The notes: generated by a model from the letters alone, not told the origin. A stretch of 25,131 bases of DNA from CAZKXX01 sp964556705 (GCA_964556705.1 CAZKXX010000054.1:1-25131); one strand, 5' to 3'. Shown: positions 15,342 through 22,335, numbered from the stretch's first letter. A program made the numbers and translations.

Positions 15342-15998
15342 ATGCCGCGATTCATCGAACTGAATCATCCCCTCGAAGAAGGTATGCCCGCCTATCCCGG
15401 TTTTCCGCCGGCGAAAATCGGAGCGCTGCTCACGCATGAGGAGTCGCGCGCGCGTTACGACGGCAAGGCCGAATTCTTCATCGGCCGGGTGGAAATGGCG
15501 GGCAATACCGGAACATACCTCGACAGCCCGTTCCATCGGTTTCCGGCGGGCGACGACTTGAGCCGGATTCCACTGGAAAAAGTAGCGGGGCTGAACGGGC
15601 TGGTCATGGACGCGAAGCCCGCGGGCGGCCGCGCGGTGACGGTTGACTGCTGGAAAGAAGAGCTCGAAGGGCGAGCGGTGCTGATTCGCACGGGCTGGGA
15701 CCGGCGATGGGGAACGGAGCGCTACTGGGAGCCGGGACCGTTCCTCGCCGCCGAGTGCCTCGACTTGCTGGTGAGCGGCCGTCCGGCGCTGGTGGGCGTG
15801 GATTTCTGGAACGTGGACGACACCACCGACCCCGTGCGGCCCGCGCACACGCGATTGCTCGCAGCCGGAATTCTGATCGTTGAACACATGACCAATCTCT
15901 CGTCGCTGCCGCGAACGGGATTCAAGTTCTCGGCTGTGCCGCTGCGCATCGTGCGCGGCGCCTCGTTTCCGGTCCGAGCTTTCGCCGAACTCGATTAA
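15342..15998 (+). CDS. Cyclase-family (kynurenine formamidase-like) metal hydrolase with altered metal motif
   Basis: A 218-residue protein of the cyclase/formamidase fold. The family fingerprint HxGTHxDxPxH appears as NTGTYLDSPFH at residues 55-65, so the first two histidines are N55 and Y59 while D61 and H65 remain. Other family-like pieces are FIELNHPLEEGMPAYPG near the N-terminus, AVLIRTGWD, LVGVDFWNVDD and GILIVEHMTNL. By family it would hydrolyse an amide or lactone-type bond, but the change in metal ligands makes the reaction uncertain. It lies ten bases after ribokinase on the same strand. The ATG at 15342 is preferred because the homologous part begins there; a start at 15294 would overlap the upstream gene. 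Confidence 0.8.
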   Translation: MPRFIELNHPLEEGMPAYPGFPPAKIGALLTHEESRARYDGKAEFFIGRVEMAGNTGTYLDSPFHRFPAGDDLSRIPLEKVAGLNGLVMDAKPAGGRAVTVDCWKEELEGRAVLIRTGWDRRWGTERYWEPGPFLAAECLDLLVSGRPALVGVDFWNVDDTTDPVRPAHTRLLAAGILIVEHMTNLSSLPRTGFKFSAVPLRIVRGASFPVRAFAELD

Positions 15999-16004
15999 CC
16001 CCTC

Positions 16005-16134
16005 GCCACAGAGACAAAGTTGCCTTTGGCGTAAGCCTGTCGCGGCTTCACAACTGGTCAGGCGGACCATGCCTTCGATTCAATGCTCATACGACCGGAG
16101 GACTCATTGATTCAGCCCTCTTTGTCTCTGTGGC
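16005..16134. repeat. Perfect 15-bp inverted repeat around a 100-bp spacer
   Basis: GCCACAGAGACAAAG (16005-16019) and CTTTGTCTCTGTGGC (16120-16134) are exact reverse complements. They enclose 100 bases without a gene, between the convergent cyclase and aldose epimerase genes. The loop is too long for an ordinary terminator; the form is that of a small non-coding insertion. Confidence 0.6.
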
Positions 16135-16150
16135 CGTGCCCTGCGGAAAT

Positions 16151-17242
16151 TCAGAAGCCTGACGGAACAATCCAGAAGGTTGCCTCGTAAGTCTTGCCCG
16201 GTTCGAGCGTCACGAGGCCGGGGAATTTTCCGGCGTGATTCAGGTTGAAGGCGTTGGTCGGTCCGGTCTGCGGCTCGATGCAGATGAGCGGGTCCCGGAG
16301 CGGCGCGTACACCACGGCGAAATCGTAGTTGCGGTCGAAAACCACTTCGATCTTCTGCGCTCGACCCTTGACCCAGATTCGCCCGCGGCCCTCGCGGTCG
16401 CGGGCGAAATCAGAAAAGACGTCGTCCACAAATTTCCTGCCGAGCGCAACGCCCTCCGCCGCGCCGGGAAGAAAACGCTCGGCCGGCTGGGTCTCGCCCG
16501 TGGCGATCAGCGCTTCGTTCGCCAGCCAGCGCTGGCGCGCGCCGAGGCCCACCGTCCACTCTTCGCGCGGCCCGTCGGGCCGGAAGTAGGGATGATAGCC
16601 GAAGAGGACGGGCATGCGCGATTTGCCGACGTTGGTCACACGCGTGGTCACTTCGAGCTTGCCGTCTTTCAGCCGGTGCGTCACTTCATAGACGTGCGCG
16701 AAAGGGAATTGCGCCATCAGGTCGGGATATTTGTAGAACTCCAGCCGCGTGGTGATGAACGCGCCGGTCCTGGCGGAGCCGCCCGAGTCGATCACTTCCC
16801 ATCGCGGCTCGAAGGCCAGCAAGCCGTGCAGAGGATAGTCCTTCGGAGGCACGCGCAGAATGTTTCCGAGCGCGTCGTTGAGCAGATACTTTTTTCCCTC
16901 GAAGAAGTAGTGGTCGCCGTCGATGCGATTCGCCCAAGGCGCCAGAAAGGGATTCCCGCAGCAGAACCAGCGCTCCTGGAGGTAGCTTTCGAGCGACTCG
17001 GGCGGGATGAAGACGTCTTTTCCGTTCGCCCTGAACTCGAACGCGATGTTGCCGACGCCGGGGGCGACACGAGCTTCCAGGTTGCGCCGCGCGTCGCGAA
17101 GTTGATATATGGCGTGCGCTTCGCCCGCGCCTTTCACCGCGCCGTATTCCTCGCCTTTCTTTGAGACCTGCGGGCCGGCGAGCGTCAGGCCTCCCGCTAA
17201 GGCAGCGATGAGAAAAATGGCGATGAGGGAGTGCCGTTGCAT
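16151..17242 (-). CDS. Exported aldose 1-epimerase (mutarotase)
   Basis: A 363-residue protein whose first 23 residues are a signal peptide (MQRHSLIAIFLIAALAGGLT), so the enzyme acts outside the cytoplasm, probably in the periplasm. The fold landmarks of galactose mutarotase are present: NPFLAPWANRI (97-107, with the substrate-binding N and R), H139 in PLHGLL, H217 in FGYHPYFR, and the probable catalytic base E323 in CIEPQTGPTNAFN. By family it interconverts alpha and beta anomers of free aldoses. It begins 31 bases after xylB on the same strand and is the last gene of the sugar operon, where it could prepare incoming sugar for uptake or kinase action. No strong ribosome binding site is seen. 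The start fits the signal peptide. Confidence 0.85.
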   Translation of the reverse strand: MQRHSLIAIFLIAALAGGLTLAGPQVSKKGEEYGAVKGAGEAHAIYQLRDARRNLEARVAPGVGNIAFEFRANGKDVFIPPESLESYLQERWFCCGNPFLAPWANRIDGDHYFFEGKKYLLNDALGNILRVPPKDYPLHGLLAFEPRWEVIDSGGSARTGAFITTRLEFYKYPDLMAQFPFAHVYEVTHRLKDGKLEVTTRVTNVGKSRMPVLFGYHPYFRPDGPREEWTVGLGARQRWLANEALIATGETQPAERFLPGAAEGVALGRKFVDDVFSDFARDREGRGRIWVKGRAQKIEVVFDRNYDFAVVYAPLRDPLICIEPQTGPTNAFNLNHAGKFPGLVTLEPGKTYEATFWIVPSGF

Positions 17243-17273
17243 GGGGAGACTTTTGCGTCGAGCGGACTTGCGT

Positions 17274-18803
17274 TTATCCGTTTTCCGCGAGTTGATGCGC
17301 CAGGTCGCGCACGGCCGGGTAGAGGTTGCGATAGACCTCGTACAGGCGGTCGTACTTCTTCATGTTGGCCGGTTTCGGGGCCATGCGCTCGCGGACCTGA
17401 ATCGCTTCCTTCGCTGACTCTTCAACAGACGAATAGATTTTCGCGGCCACTGCGGCCAGCAGCGCGGCGCCGAAGGCCGAGCCTTCACTGGTCCGCAGTG
17501 TGACGAGCTCCTTGCCGTAGATATCGGCCTGAATCTGCCGCCAGAGGAAGTTGCGCGAGCCGCCGCCCGAGGCGCGAATCTGCTCGACGGGAATCTCGAG
17601 TTCGCGGAAGATCTCGAGCGAATCGCGCAGGCTGAACGCGACACCCTCGAGGATGGAACGGATCAGATGGGCGCGCGTGTGCGCCGCCGTCAGGCCGAAC
17701 CACATGCCGCGCGCCTGCGCGTCGAGGTGCGGCGTGCGCTCGCCCATCAGGTAGGGGAGCCACACCAGTCCTTCGCTTCCCACGGGCGCTTCCGCCGCCT
17801 GGCGGATGATGAATTCGTAGGGGTCCAAACCGGTCTGACGCGCCAGCCACTCTTCCGAAGCGCCGAAGTTGTCCCGGAACCAGCGCAGCGAGAGTCCCGC
17901 GCCCTGCGTGACGCCCATCACGTGCCACTTGCCGGGGACGGCGTGGCAGAAGGTGTGGATGCGGCCCTTGGGATCGAGTTTCGGAGCGTCCGTATAGGTG
18001 AAGATGACGCCGGAAGTGCCGAGCGTCGCCGAAGTCAGTCCGGGCAGCACGATGCCGTTCCCGACGGCGCTTGCAGCCTGGTCGCCCGCGCCCGCCACGA
18101 CGGGCGTTCCGGCCTTCAAACCCGTCACGAGCGCCGTCTCGCGCGTGATGCGCCCGGTGACTTCGGGCGATTCATAGGCACGAGGCAGGAGTTTGGAATC
18201 GAGTTCGAGCGCCGCCAGCGCGTCGTGCGACCATTTGCGGTTCGTAACGTCGAAAAGCAGCGTGCCCGAGGCGTCGGAAACGTCGGTTGCGAATTCGCCC
18301 GTCAAGCGGAAGCGGACGTAGTCCTTGGGAAGCAGGAAGTGCGCGGCGCGTTCGAAGGTTTTCGGCTCGTTGTCGCGCACCCAGAGGATTTTCGGCGCGC
18401 TGAAGCCGGTGAGCGCGGGGTTCGAGACGAGCTGAATCAGCCGCTCGGGCCCGACCTGTTTGGTGATCCAGTCGCACTGCGCCTGGCTGCGCTGGTCGCA
18501 CCAGATGAGCGACGGGCGCAGGACGGCGTGAGCTTTGTCGAGCAGCACCACGCCGTGCATCTGGCCGGAAAGGCCGACGGCCGAGATGTCCGCGCCCTGA
18601 AGGCCCGCTGCGGTGAGCGCCGCGCGCGTGGCGCGAAGCGTCGCTTTCCACCAGTCTTCCGGGTCCTGCTCGGCCCAGCCGGGGCGGGCCATCTTCATCG
18701 GCTCGTGGTCGCCCGTGGCCGCGCCCACCACGTGACCGTCCGGGCGCACCACGATGGCGCGCGTGCCGGTGGTGCCGACGTCGATGCCCATGACGTAAGA
18801 CAT
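17274..18803 (-). CDS. xylB: Xylulokinase (FGGY family)
   Basis: A 509-residue FGGY kinase with the xylulokinase hallmarks: DVGTTGTRAIVV (from residue 8, D8 for phosphate and metal), GLSGQMHGVVLL (77-88, the SGQMHG motif typical of XylB), SDASGTLLFD (176-185), and GAGDQAASAVG with D241 as the expected catalytic base. GERTPHLD and ASGGGSRNFLWRQIQAD follow in the C-terminal domain. It would phosphorylate D-xylulose or a closely related ketose with ATP. No xylose isomerase gene (xylA) is present in the window. The ATG directly abuts a heptamer array (18804-18838), so the native upstream region has been replaced by repeat sequence and no normal ribosome binding site is seen. Confidence 0.9.
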   Translation of the reverse strand: MSYVMGIDVGTTGTRAIVVRPDGHVVGAATGDHEPMKMARPGWAEQDPEDWWKATLRATRAALTAAGLQGADISAVGLSGQMHGVVLLDKAHAVLRPSLIWCDQRSQAQCDWITKQVGPERLIQLVSNPALTGFSAPKILWVRDNEPKTFERAAHFLLPKDYVRFRLTGEFATDVSDASGTLLFDVTNRKWSHDALAALELDSKLLPRAYESPEVTGRITRETALVTGLKAGTPVVAGAGDQAASAVGNGIVLPGLTSATLGTSGVIFTYTDAPKLDPKGRIHTFCHAVPGKWHVMGVTQGAGLSLRWFRDNFGASEEWLARQTGLDPYEFIIRQAAEAPVGSEGLVWLPYLMGERTPHLDAQARGMWFGLTAAHTRAHLIRSILEGVAFSLRDSLEIFRELEIPVEQIRASGGGSRNFLWRQIQADIYGKELVTLRTSEGSAFGAALLAAVAAKIYSSVEESAKEAIQVRERMAPKPANMKKYDRLYEVYRNLYPAVRDLAHQLAENG

Positions 18804-18838
18804 AGGAGCCAGAAGTCAGGAGTCAGGAGTCAGCAGCC
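18804..18838. repeat. Heptamer array, AGGAGTC family, left arm of cassette 1
   Basis: Five consecutive 7-bp units on the plus strand: AGGAGCC, AGAAGTC, AGGAGTC, AGGAGTC, AGCAGCC. It begins directly at the base after the xylB start codon (minus strand) and contains the stop codon of the four-helix-bundle gene. The same words occur in reverse complement at 19333-19360. Confidence 0.75.
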
Positions 18839-19200
18839 ACTATCGCCTTCGAGTAGGCATTAAGCAACCGACTCGCCTCTCCGAGCAGATTCATCATTTC
18901 CTCAGATTTTCCGTAGCCGAGATCCACGGCCAAAATAAGATAGTACCGGCTCTCTTCAATGGACCCTTCTGCTGTATTCATGAAACGCACCTTGTCAGCT
19001 CGGCCGCGCTTGCGGAATCCTTCCGCGATGTTGGCGGCGATTGAGACTGCCGCGCGACGCATCTGCGCTGAAAGGCCATACGTCTCATGCTTAGGGAAAG
19101 CCTCGGTCAACCTATACACAGCGAGGACAAATTCATGCGCCTTGCGCCAGCCTATCAAATCCTGGAAAGTTTTAGCCTTCTCGCGCGCCAGGCCCATCAT
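18823..19200 (-). CDS. Four-helix-bundle protein, S23/IVP family (cassette 1)
   Basis: A 125-residue protein with the family pattern: FQDLIGWRKAHEFVLAVYRL, EAFPKHETYGLSAQMRRAA, SIAANIAEGF, then GSIEESRYYLILAVDLGY. Homologues are encoded by intervening sequences in the 23S rRNA genes of Leptospira and Coxiella, and the fold is shared with the bAvd accessory proteins of diversity-generating retroelements; the biochemical role of the free-standing versions is not established. The reading frame ends inside the heptamer array, the last residues (ADS) and stop coming from repeat units. GGAGG lies just before two adjacent ATGs (19200 and 19197), the second having the better spacing. It sits between the oxidoreductase and xylB genes of a sugar operon with which it has no evident functional tie. 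Confidence 0.85.
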   Translation of the reverse strand: MMGLAREKAKTFQDLIGWRKAHEFVLAVYRLTEAFPKHETYGLSAQMRRAAVSIAANIAEGFRKRGRADKVRFMNTAEGSIEESRYYLILAVDLGYGKSEEMMNLLGEASRLLNAYSKAIVAADS

Positions 19201-19212
19201 GCCTCCGGTGCG

Positions 19213-19329
19213 TTATGCTTCTCGTGCCATTTGCCACTGGCCCCTAGTTAAAAGGTTTCTCCGACGCCAGAGCAGCGAACCCCAACCGAGAATCGCAATT
19301 CGTGAGCCAGGTTCGGCTTCCGTCGTCAT
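19213..19329 (-). pseudogene. N-terminal fragment resembling a gamma-glutamylcyclotransferase-like protein
   Basis: A 38-codon frame whose middle, RIAILGWGSLLWRRRNLL, resembles the conserved N-terminus (xVAxLGYGSLxWDPRxL) of a gamma-glutamylcyclotransferase-like family, as I recall it. It then stops after AREA. Family members are well over 100 residues, so this would be a remnant or a very short gene. It lies inside cassette 1, just upstream of and on the same strand as the four-helix-bundle gene. Identification is from memory of a motif only. Confidence 0.35.
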
Positions 19330-19332
19330 TCT

Positions 19333-19360
19333 GGCTCCCGACTTCTGACTCCTGACTCCT
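19333..19360. repeat. Heptamer array, AGGAGTC family, inverted right arm of cassette 1
   Basis: Plus-strand units GGCTCCC, GACTTCT, GACTCCT, GACTCCT, i.e. the reverse complement of the words at 18804-18838. Aligned as inverted repeats, three-unit blocks match at 19 of 21 positions. The last two bases are part of the TAG stop codon (19361-19359, minus strand) of the oxidoreductase gene. Confidence 0.7.
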
Positions 19361-20513
19361 ACGGTTTCACTTTTTCCCACTTTCCCGTCTTCGCCGAGCG
19401 CTCGACGGCTTCGAGCACGGCCTGGTTGCGGACGCCGTCCTTGAAATTCGGGTCGGGCAAGCGGTCTTTTTCGAGCGCCACGAGGAAATCGTGGACGGCG
19501 TGCACGAACGTGTGTTCGTAGCCGATGATGTGGCCCGGCGGCCACCAGGCCCCGACGTAGGGGTGGACAGACTCGGTCACCATAAGAGCCTTGAATCCCT
19601 GGTCGGCCTGCTTGGCCGTCGCGTCGTAGAACTCGAGTTCATTCATCCGCTCGAGGTTGAACGCCAGACTGCCCTTGCTGCCGTAAATCTGGAACGTATT
19701 GTAGTTTCGCCGCCCGCCGCAGAAGCGCGACGATTCGAAGACGCCCAGGCTGTCGTTGCGGAAGCGGACGAGGAAGTTGGCTTCGTCATCCACGGTAACT
19801 TTGCCCTTGCCTCTGGCGCTCTTCGCGCCCCAGGCCCCGGCGCCCGCCCCGACCTCCGGTCGCTGCTTGATGAACGTCGTCATCTGGCTCACGACGGATT
19901 CGATGGGACTGTTCAGGTGCTGGGCGAAATCAATGGCGTGCGATCCGATATCGCCGAGCGCGCCGCTGCCGGCCACTTTTTTGTCGAGCCGCCAGACAAG
20001 CGGAAAACTCGGGTCCATGATCCAGTCCTGCAAGTACGCGCCGTGGTAGTGATACACGGTGCCGATGCGGCCCTCCTCGATGAGCTTTTTGGCGAAGGCG
20101 ACGGCGGGGATCTTGCGGTAGTTATGCATCAGCATGTGGAGGACGCCGGCCTTTTCCACGGCGCGGAGCATCTCTTTGGCTTCTGCCAAGGTGTTCGCCA
20201 GCGGCTTTTCGCAGATGATGTGCTTTCCGGCCGCGGCGGCGGCGAGCGCCATGGGGTGGTGGAGGTTCCCGGGCGTCGAGATGTCCACCACGTCGATGTC
20301 GTTCCGCTCGATCACCTTGCGCCAGTCGGTTTCGATCTCCTCCCAGCCGAACTGGCGGGCGGCGGCTTCCAGCGCCGCGCGGTCGCGCCCGCAGATGACC
20401 TTCAGCCGCAGCTCGAACTTGCCGGGGAAGAACCGGCGCACCTGCCGGAAGGCGTTTGAGTGGGCTTTGCCCATGAATTTGTAACCGATCAGTGCGACGT
20501 TGATTTGGCTCAT
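19359..20513 (-). CDS. Gfo/Idh/MocA-family oxidoreductase
   Basis: A 384-residue NAD(P)-dependent sugar or polyol oxidoreductase. The Rossmann part has INVALIGYKFMGKAHSNAF (residues 4-21) as its nucleotide-binding start, and CEKPLANTLAEA (101-112) with K103, the conserved lysine of the EKP motif. The substrate domain has GALGDIGSHAIDFAQHL (184-200) with D188 and H192 in the catalytic region. By family it oxidises or reduces a hydroxyl on a free or bound sugar or inositol. It is in the same operon as a TIM-barrel epimerase, a common pairing. GGAGA lies about seven bases before the ATG. Both sides of this gene are bordered by heptamer-bounded four-helix-bundle cassettes. Confidence 0.88.
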   Translation of the reverse strand: MSQINVALIGYKFMGKAHSNAFRQVRRFFPGKFELRLKVICGRDRAALEAAARQFGWEEIETDWRKVIERNDIDVVDISTPGNLHHPMALAAAAAGKHIICEKPLANTLAEAKEMLRAVEKAGVLHMLMHNYRKIPAVAFAKKLIEEGRIGTVYHYHGAYLQDWIMDPSFPLVWRLDKKVAGSGALGDIGSHAIDFAQHLNSPIESVVSQMTTFIKQRPEVGAGAGAWGAKSARGKGKVTVDDEANFLVRFRNDSLGVFESSRFCGGRRNYNTFQIYGSKGSLAFNLERMNELEFYDATAKQADQGFKALMVTESVHPYVGAWWPPGHIIGYEHTFVHAVHDFLVALEKDRLPDPNFKDGVRNQAVLEAVERSAKTGKWEKVKP

Positions 20514-20542
20514 ACTTCATCTCCACAGATGAGTCTTCGTCG

Positions 20543-20989
20543 TCAGCGGTCCTTTGTCCTTTGTCCCTTGTCCTTCGCTCCCGCTCTGGAGGCCGTTGGA
20601 TCTTGCGAAACCGCGCCCGGCACGGAACCGATTGATCGCAGGTAAGCATTGAGCTTGGGCCCGAGTTCATCGAGCAGGGGTTTGATGGCGGCAACCGCTT
20701 CGGACGAGAGCAGGCGACGGCGGTGCGCTCGGCGCAGCCAGTGCCTCGTCTCATAGAGAGAGCCTCGCGAATTTCTTACAAAACGCCGATTGTCCCGGAA
20801 GCTCCCGCGCCCTGTCCCCTCCGCGATGTTGTCGCCGATACTGTCTGCCGCCCGAATGAGCTGCCTGCCCAAAGTTCCCTTTGCCAGTGAATTCCAGCCC
20901 AGGACGGCGTACCAAACCGCGTCCGAAAGTTTCTCCGATAACTGGTACACTCGCAAATTCTCGAATCCCAGCTTCGATGACTTCTGCAT
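20543..20989 (-). CDS. Four-helix-bundle protein, S23/IVP family (cassette 2)
   Basis: A 148-residue protein from the ATG at 20989. The family core is present: LGFENLRVYQLSEKLSDAVW, GRQLIRAADSIGDNIAEGTG, NSRGSLYETRHWLRRA, LLSSEAVAAIKPLLDEL. It is clearly related to the protein at 18823-19200 in pattern but diverged in sequence, so not a recent tandem duplicate. The last ten residues (KDKGQRTKDR) are translated from the heptamer array at 20550-20577. A start at 21049 in the same frame would add 20 residues encoded partly by the right-hand array and is less likely. No strong ribosome binding site is visible. It lies between the TIM-barrel epimerase and the oxidoreductase in the sugar operon. 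Confidence 0.8.
   Translation of the reverse strand: MQKSSKLGFENLRVYQLSEKLSDAVWYAVLGWNSLAKGTLGRQLIRAADSIGDNIAEGTGRGSFRDNRRFVRNSRGSLYETRHWLRRAHRRRLLSSEAVAAIKPLLDELGPKLNAYLRSIGSVPGAVSQDPTASRAGAKDKGQRTKDR
20550..20577. repeat. Heptamer array, AGGACAA family, left arm of cassette 2
   Basis: Plus-strand units TCCTTTG, TCCTTTG, TCCCTTG, TCCTTCG (reverse complement CAAAGGA and variants). It encodes the C-terminus of the four-helix-bundle protein on the minus strand. The oxidoreductase start codon (20513) is 36 bases away. Confidence 0.7.
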
Positions 20990-21034
20990 TGCTTCGTTAA
21001 TCGAAATCCAGTGCGAACGTCCTCGCACCGACGA

Positions 21035-21062
21035 GGGACCAATGACCAAGGACTAAGGACGA
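21035..21062. repeat. Heptamer array, AGGACAA family, inverted right arm of cassette 2
   Basis: Plus-strand units GGGACCA, ATGACCA, AGGACTA, AGGACGA; consensus AGGACNA. Inverted relative to 20550-20577, with about 21 of 28 matching positions when aligned as inverted repeats by eye. It ends four bases before the stop codon of the TIM-barrel epimerase gene. Confidence 0.65.
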
Positions 21063-21066
21063 TTTT

Positions 21067-22026
21067 TCACGCCCACCACATCTCCTGCAACTTCTCCTTG
21101 ATGACGATCTGGTTCAGGAAATTCGCGGCTTTGGTGAGGCCTTCGTCGATGGACATCAGGCTATCCTCGTGCTCGATGGAGAGGACGTCGTCGTAGCCGA
21201 TCATCTGAAGCGTGGAAACGAGGTCGCCCCAGAAGTCCGCGCCGTGGCCGTAGCCGACGGTGCGGAAGATCCAGGAGCGGTTCTTCTCGTCCTTATAAGG
21301 TTTGGTGTCGAGCACGCCGTTGACGCGGAAGTTGACCTCGTACATGCGCGTGTCCTTGGCGTGGACATGGAACACGGCCTCACCGAGCTTGCGGACCGCG
21401 GCGCACGGGTCAATCCCCTGCCAGAACATATGGCTGGGGTCGAAGTTGCAGCCGATGGCCGGTCCGGCCGCTTCCCGCAGCTTGAGCAGCGTCTCAGGCG
21501 AATAGGCCACGAAACCCGGATGCATCTCGATGGCGATCCGCACGCCGTGGTCTTCGGCGAACTTGCCGCGCTTCTTCCAGAAAGGAACCACCTTCTTTTC
21601 CCACTGCCAGGCGAGGATGTCGAGGAAATCAGGCGGCCAGGGCGTGGTCACCCAGTTCGGATACTTGGCGTTTTCGGAATCGCCCGGGCAGCCGGAGAAA
21701 TCGATGACACGCGTCACCCCCAGCTTCTCGGCCATCAGGATCGTCTTGCGGTTGACCTCGGCGTGCTCGTCGCCGATCTTGCGGTTCGGGTGGAGCGGGT
21801 TGCCGTGGCAGCTCAGGGCGCTGATGGTGATGCCGTTGTCATCGAGCTTCTTCTTCAGCTCCTTGATTTTCGACGAGTTGCTCAGCCAGTCGAGCTTCAG
21901 GTGCGGGTCGCCGGGGTAATTGCCTGTCCCCAGTTCGATCGTGCGGATGCCCAGAGGCTTGATCTTCTTGATGACTTCGTCGAGGCTCTGCTTGGCGAAA
22001 AGCGCCGTGAACAGTCCTACTTTCAT
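21067..22026 (-). CDS. Sugar phosphate isomerase/epimerase (xylose isomerase-like TIM barrel)
   Basis: A 319-residue TIM-barrel protein of the AP-endonuclease-2/xylose-isomerase-like family. Expected metal ligands are at strand ends: E167 in IAIEMHPG, D196 and H199 in CNFDPSHM, H222 in VFHVHAKD and E285 in VLSIEHED. By family it epimerises or isomerises a sugar or keto-sugar, with a divalent metal, in the cytoplasm. It is the first gene of the minus-strand operon (then oxidoreductase, xylulokinase, mutarotase), so it might supply the ketose for the kinase; that link is inference. GGGAG lies seven bases before the ATG, and a good promoter is seen at 22146-22174. Confidence 0.87.
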   Translation of the reverse strand: MKVGLFTALFAKQSLDEVIKKIKPLGIRTIELGTGNYPGDPHLKLDWLSNSSKIKELKKKLDDNGITISALSCHGNPLHPNRKIGDEHAEVNRKTILMAEKLGVTRVIDFSGCPGDSENAKYPNWVTTPWPPDFLDILAWQWEKKVVPFWKKRGKFAEDHGVRIAIEMHPGFVAYSPETLLKLREAAGPAIGCNFDPSHMFWQGIDPCAAVRKLGEAVFHVHAKDTRMYEVNFRVNGVLDTKPYKDEKNRSWIFRTVGYGHGADFWGDLVSTLQMIGYDDVLSIEHEDSLMSIDEGLTKAANFLNQIVIKEKLQEMWWA

Positions 22027-22145
22027 AGAGCGACTCCCTTGAATCGGTGCTCGAAGTGAAGAGCCCTCACGGGGCGGTTCCTGCGCGTGGAGCGCAACCC
22101 TTCGGGCGCCGGATTGGACCGCAAAGTTCAGCGGAAGCGGAGCTA

Positions 22146-22174
22146 AATCTAACGATTACGGCTAAAGGCGTCAA
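22146..22174 (-). promoter_or_regulatory. Predicted promoter of the sugar operon
   Basis: On the minus strand TTGACG (22174-22169), 17-base spacer, TAGATT (22151-22146), matching consensus at 5 and 4 of 6 positions. The leader would be about 113 nt and contains a possible long-range stem in which GCGGTCC pairs with GGAACCGC (about 22077-22125). Confidence 0.45.
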
Positions 22175-22335
22175 TGGGAAAATATCACGGTGAAGGGGAC
22201 CTGGGACGAACCCGCAGGCTTGCCGTCTTTGCCTCCGCGCAAGGGTTCCGGGAGGTCCCGGAGGCAGAAACATGTTTTTCACACGGGGAGGGGCGCCGAG
22301 CCTTGCCGCCGGCCCGCCAGGCGCCGGGGAGGTTC

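Noticed and set aside
18804..21062. CRISPR array or classical insertion sequence
   Set aside because: Repeat units are 7 bp without spacers, and no cas gene, transposase or recombinase is present in the window.
22077..22125. Riboswitch in the sugar operon leader
   Set aside because: Only one imperfect long-range stem is visible and it does not resemble any riboswitch class that I can recognise.
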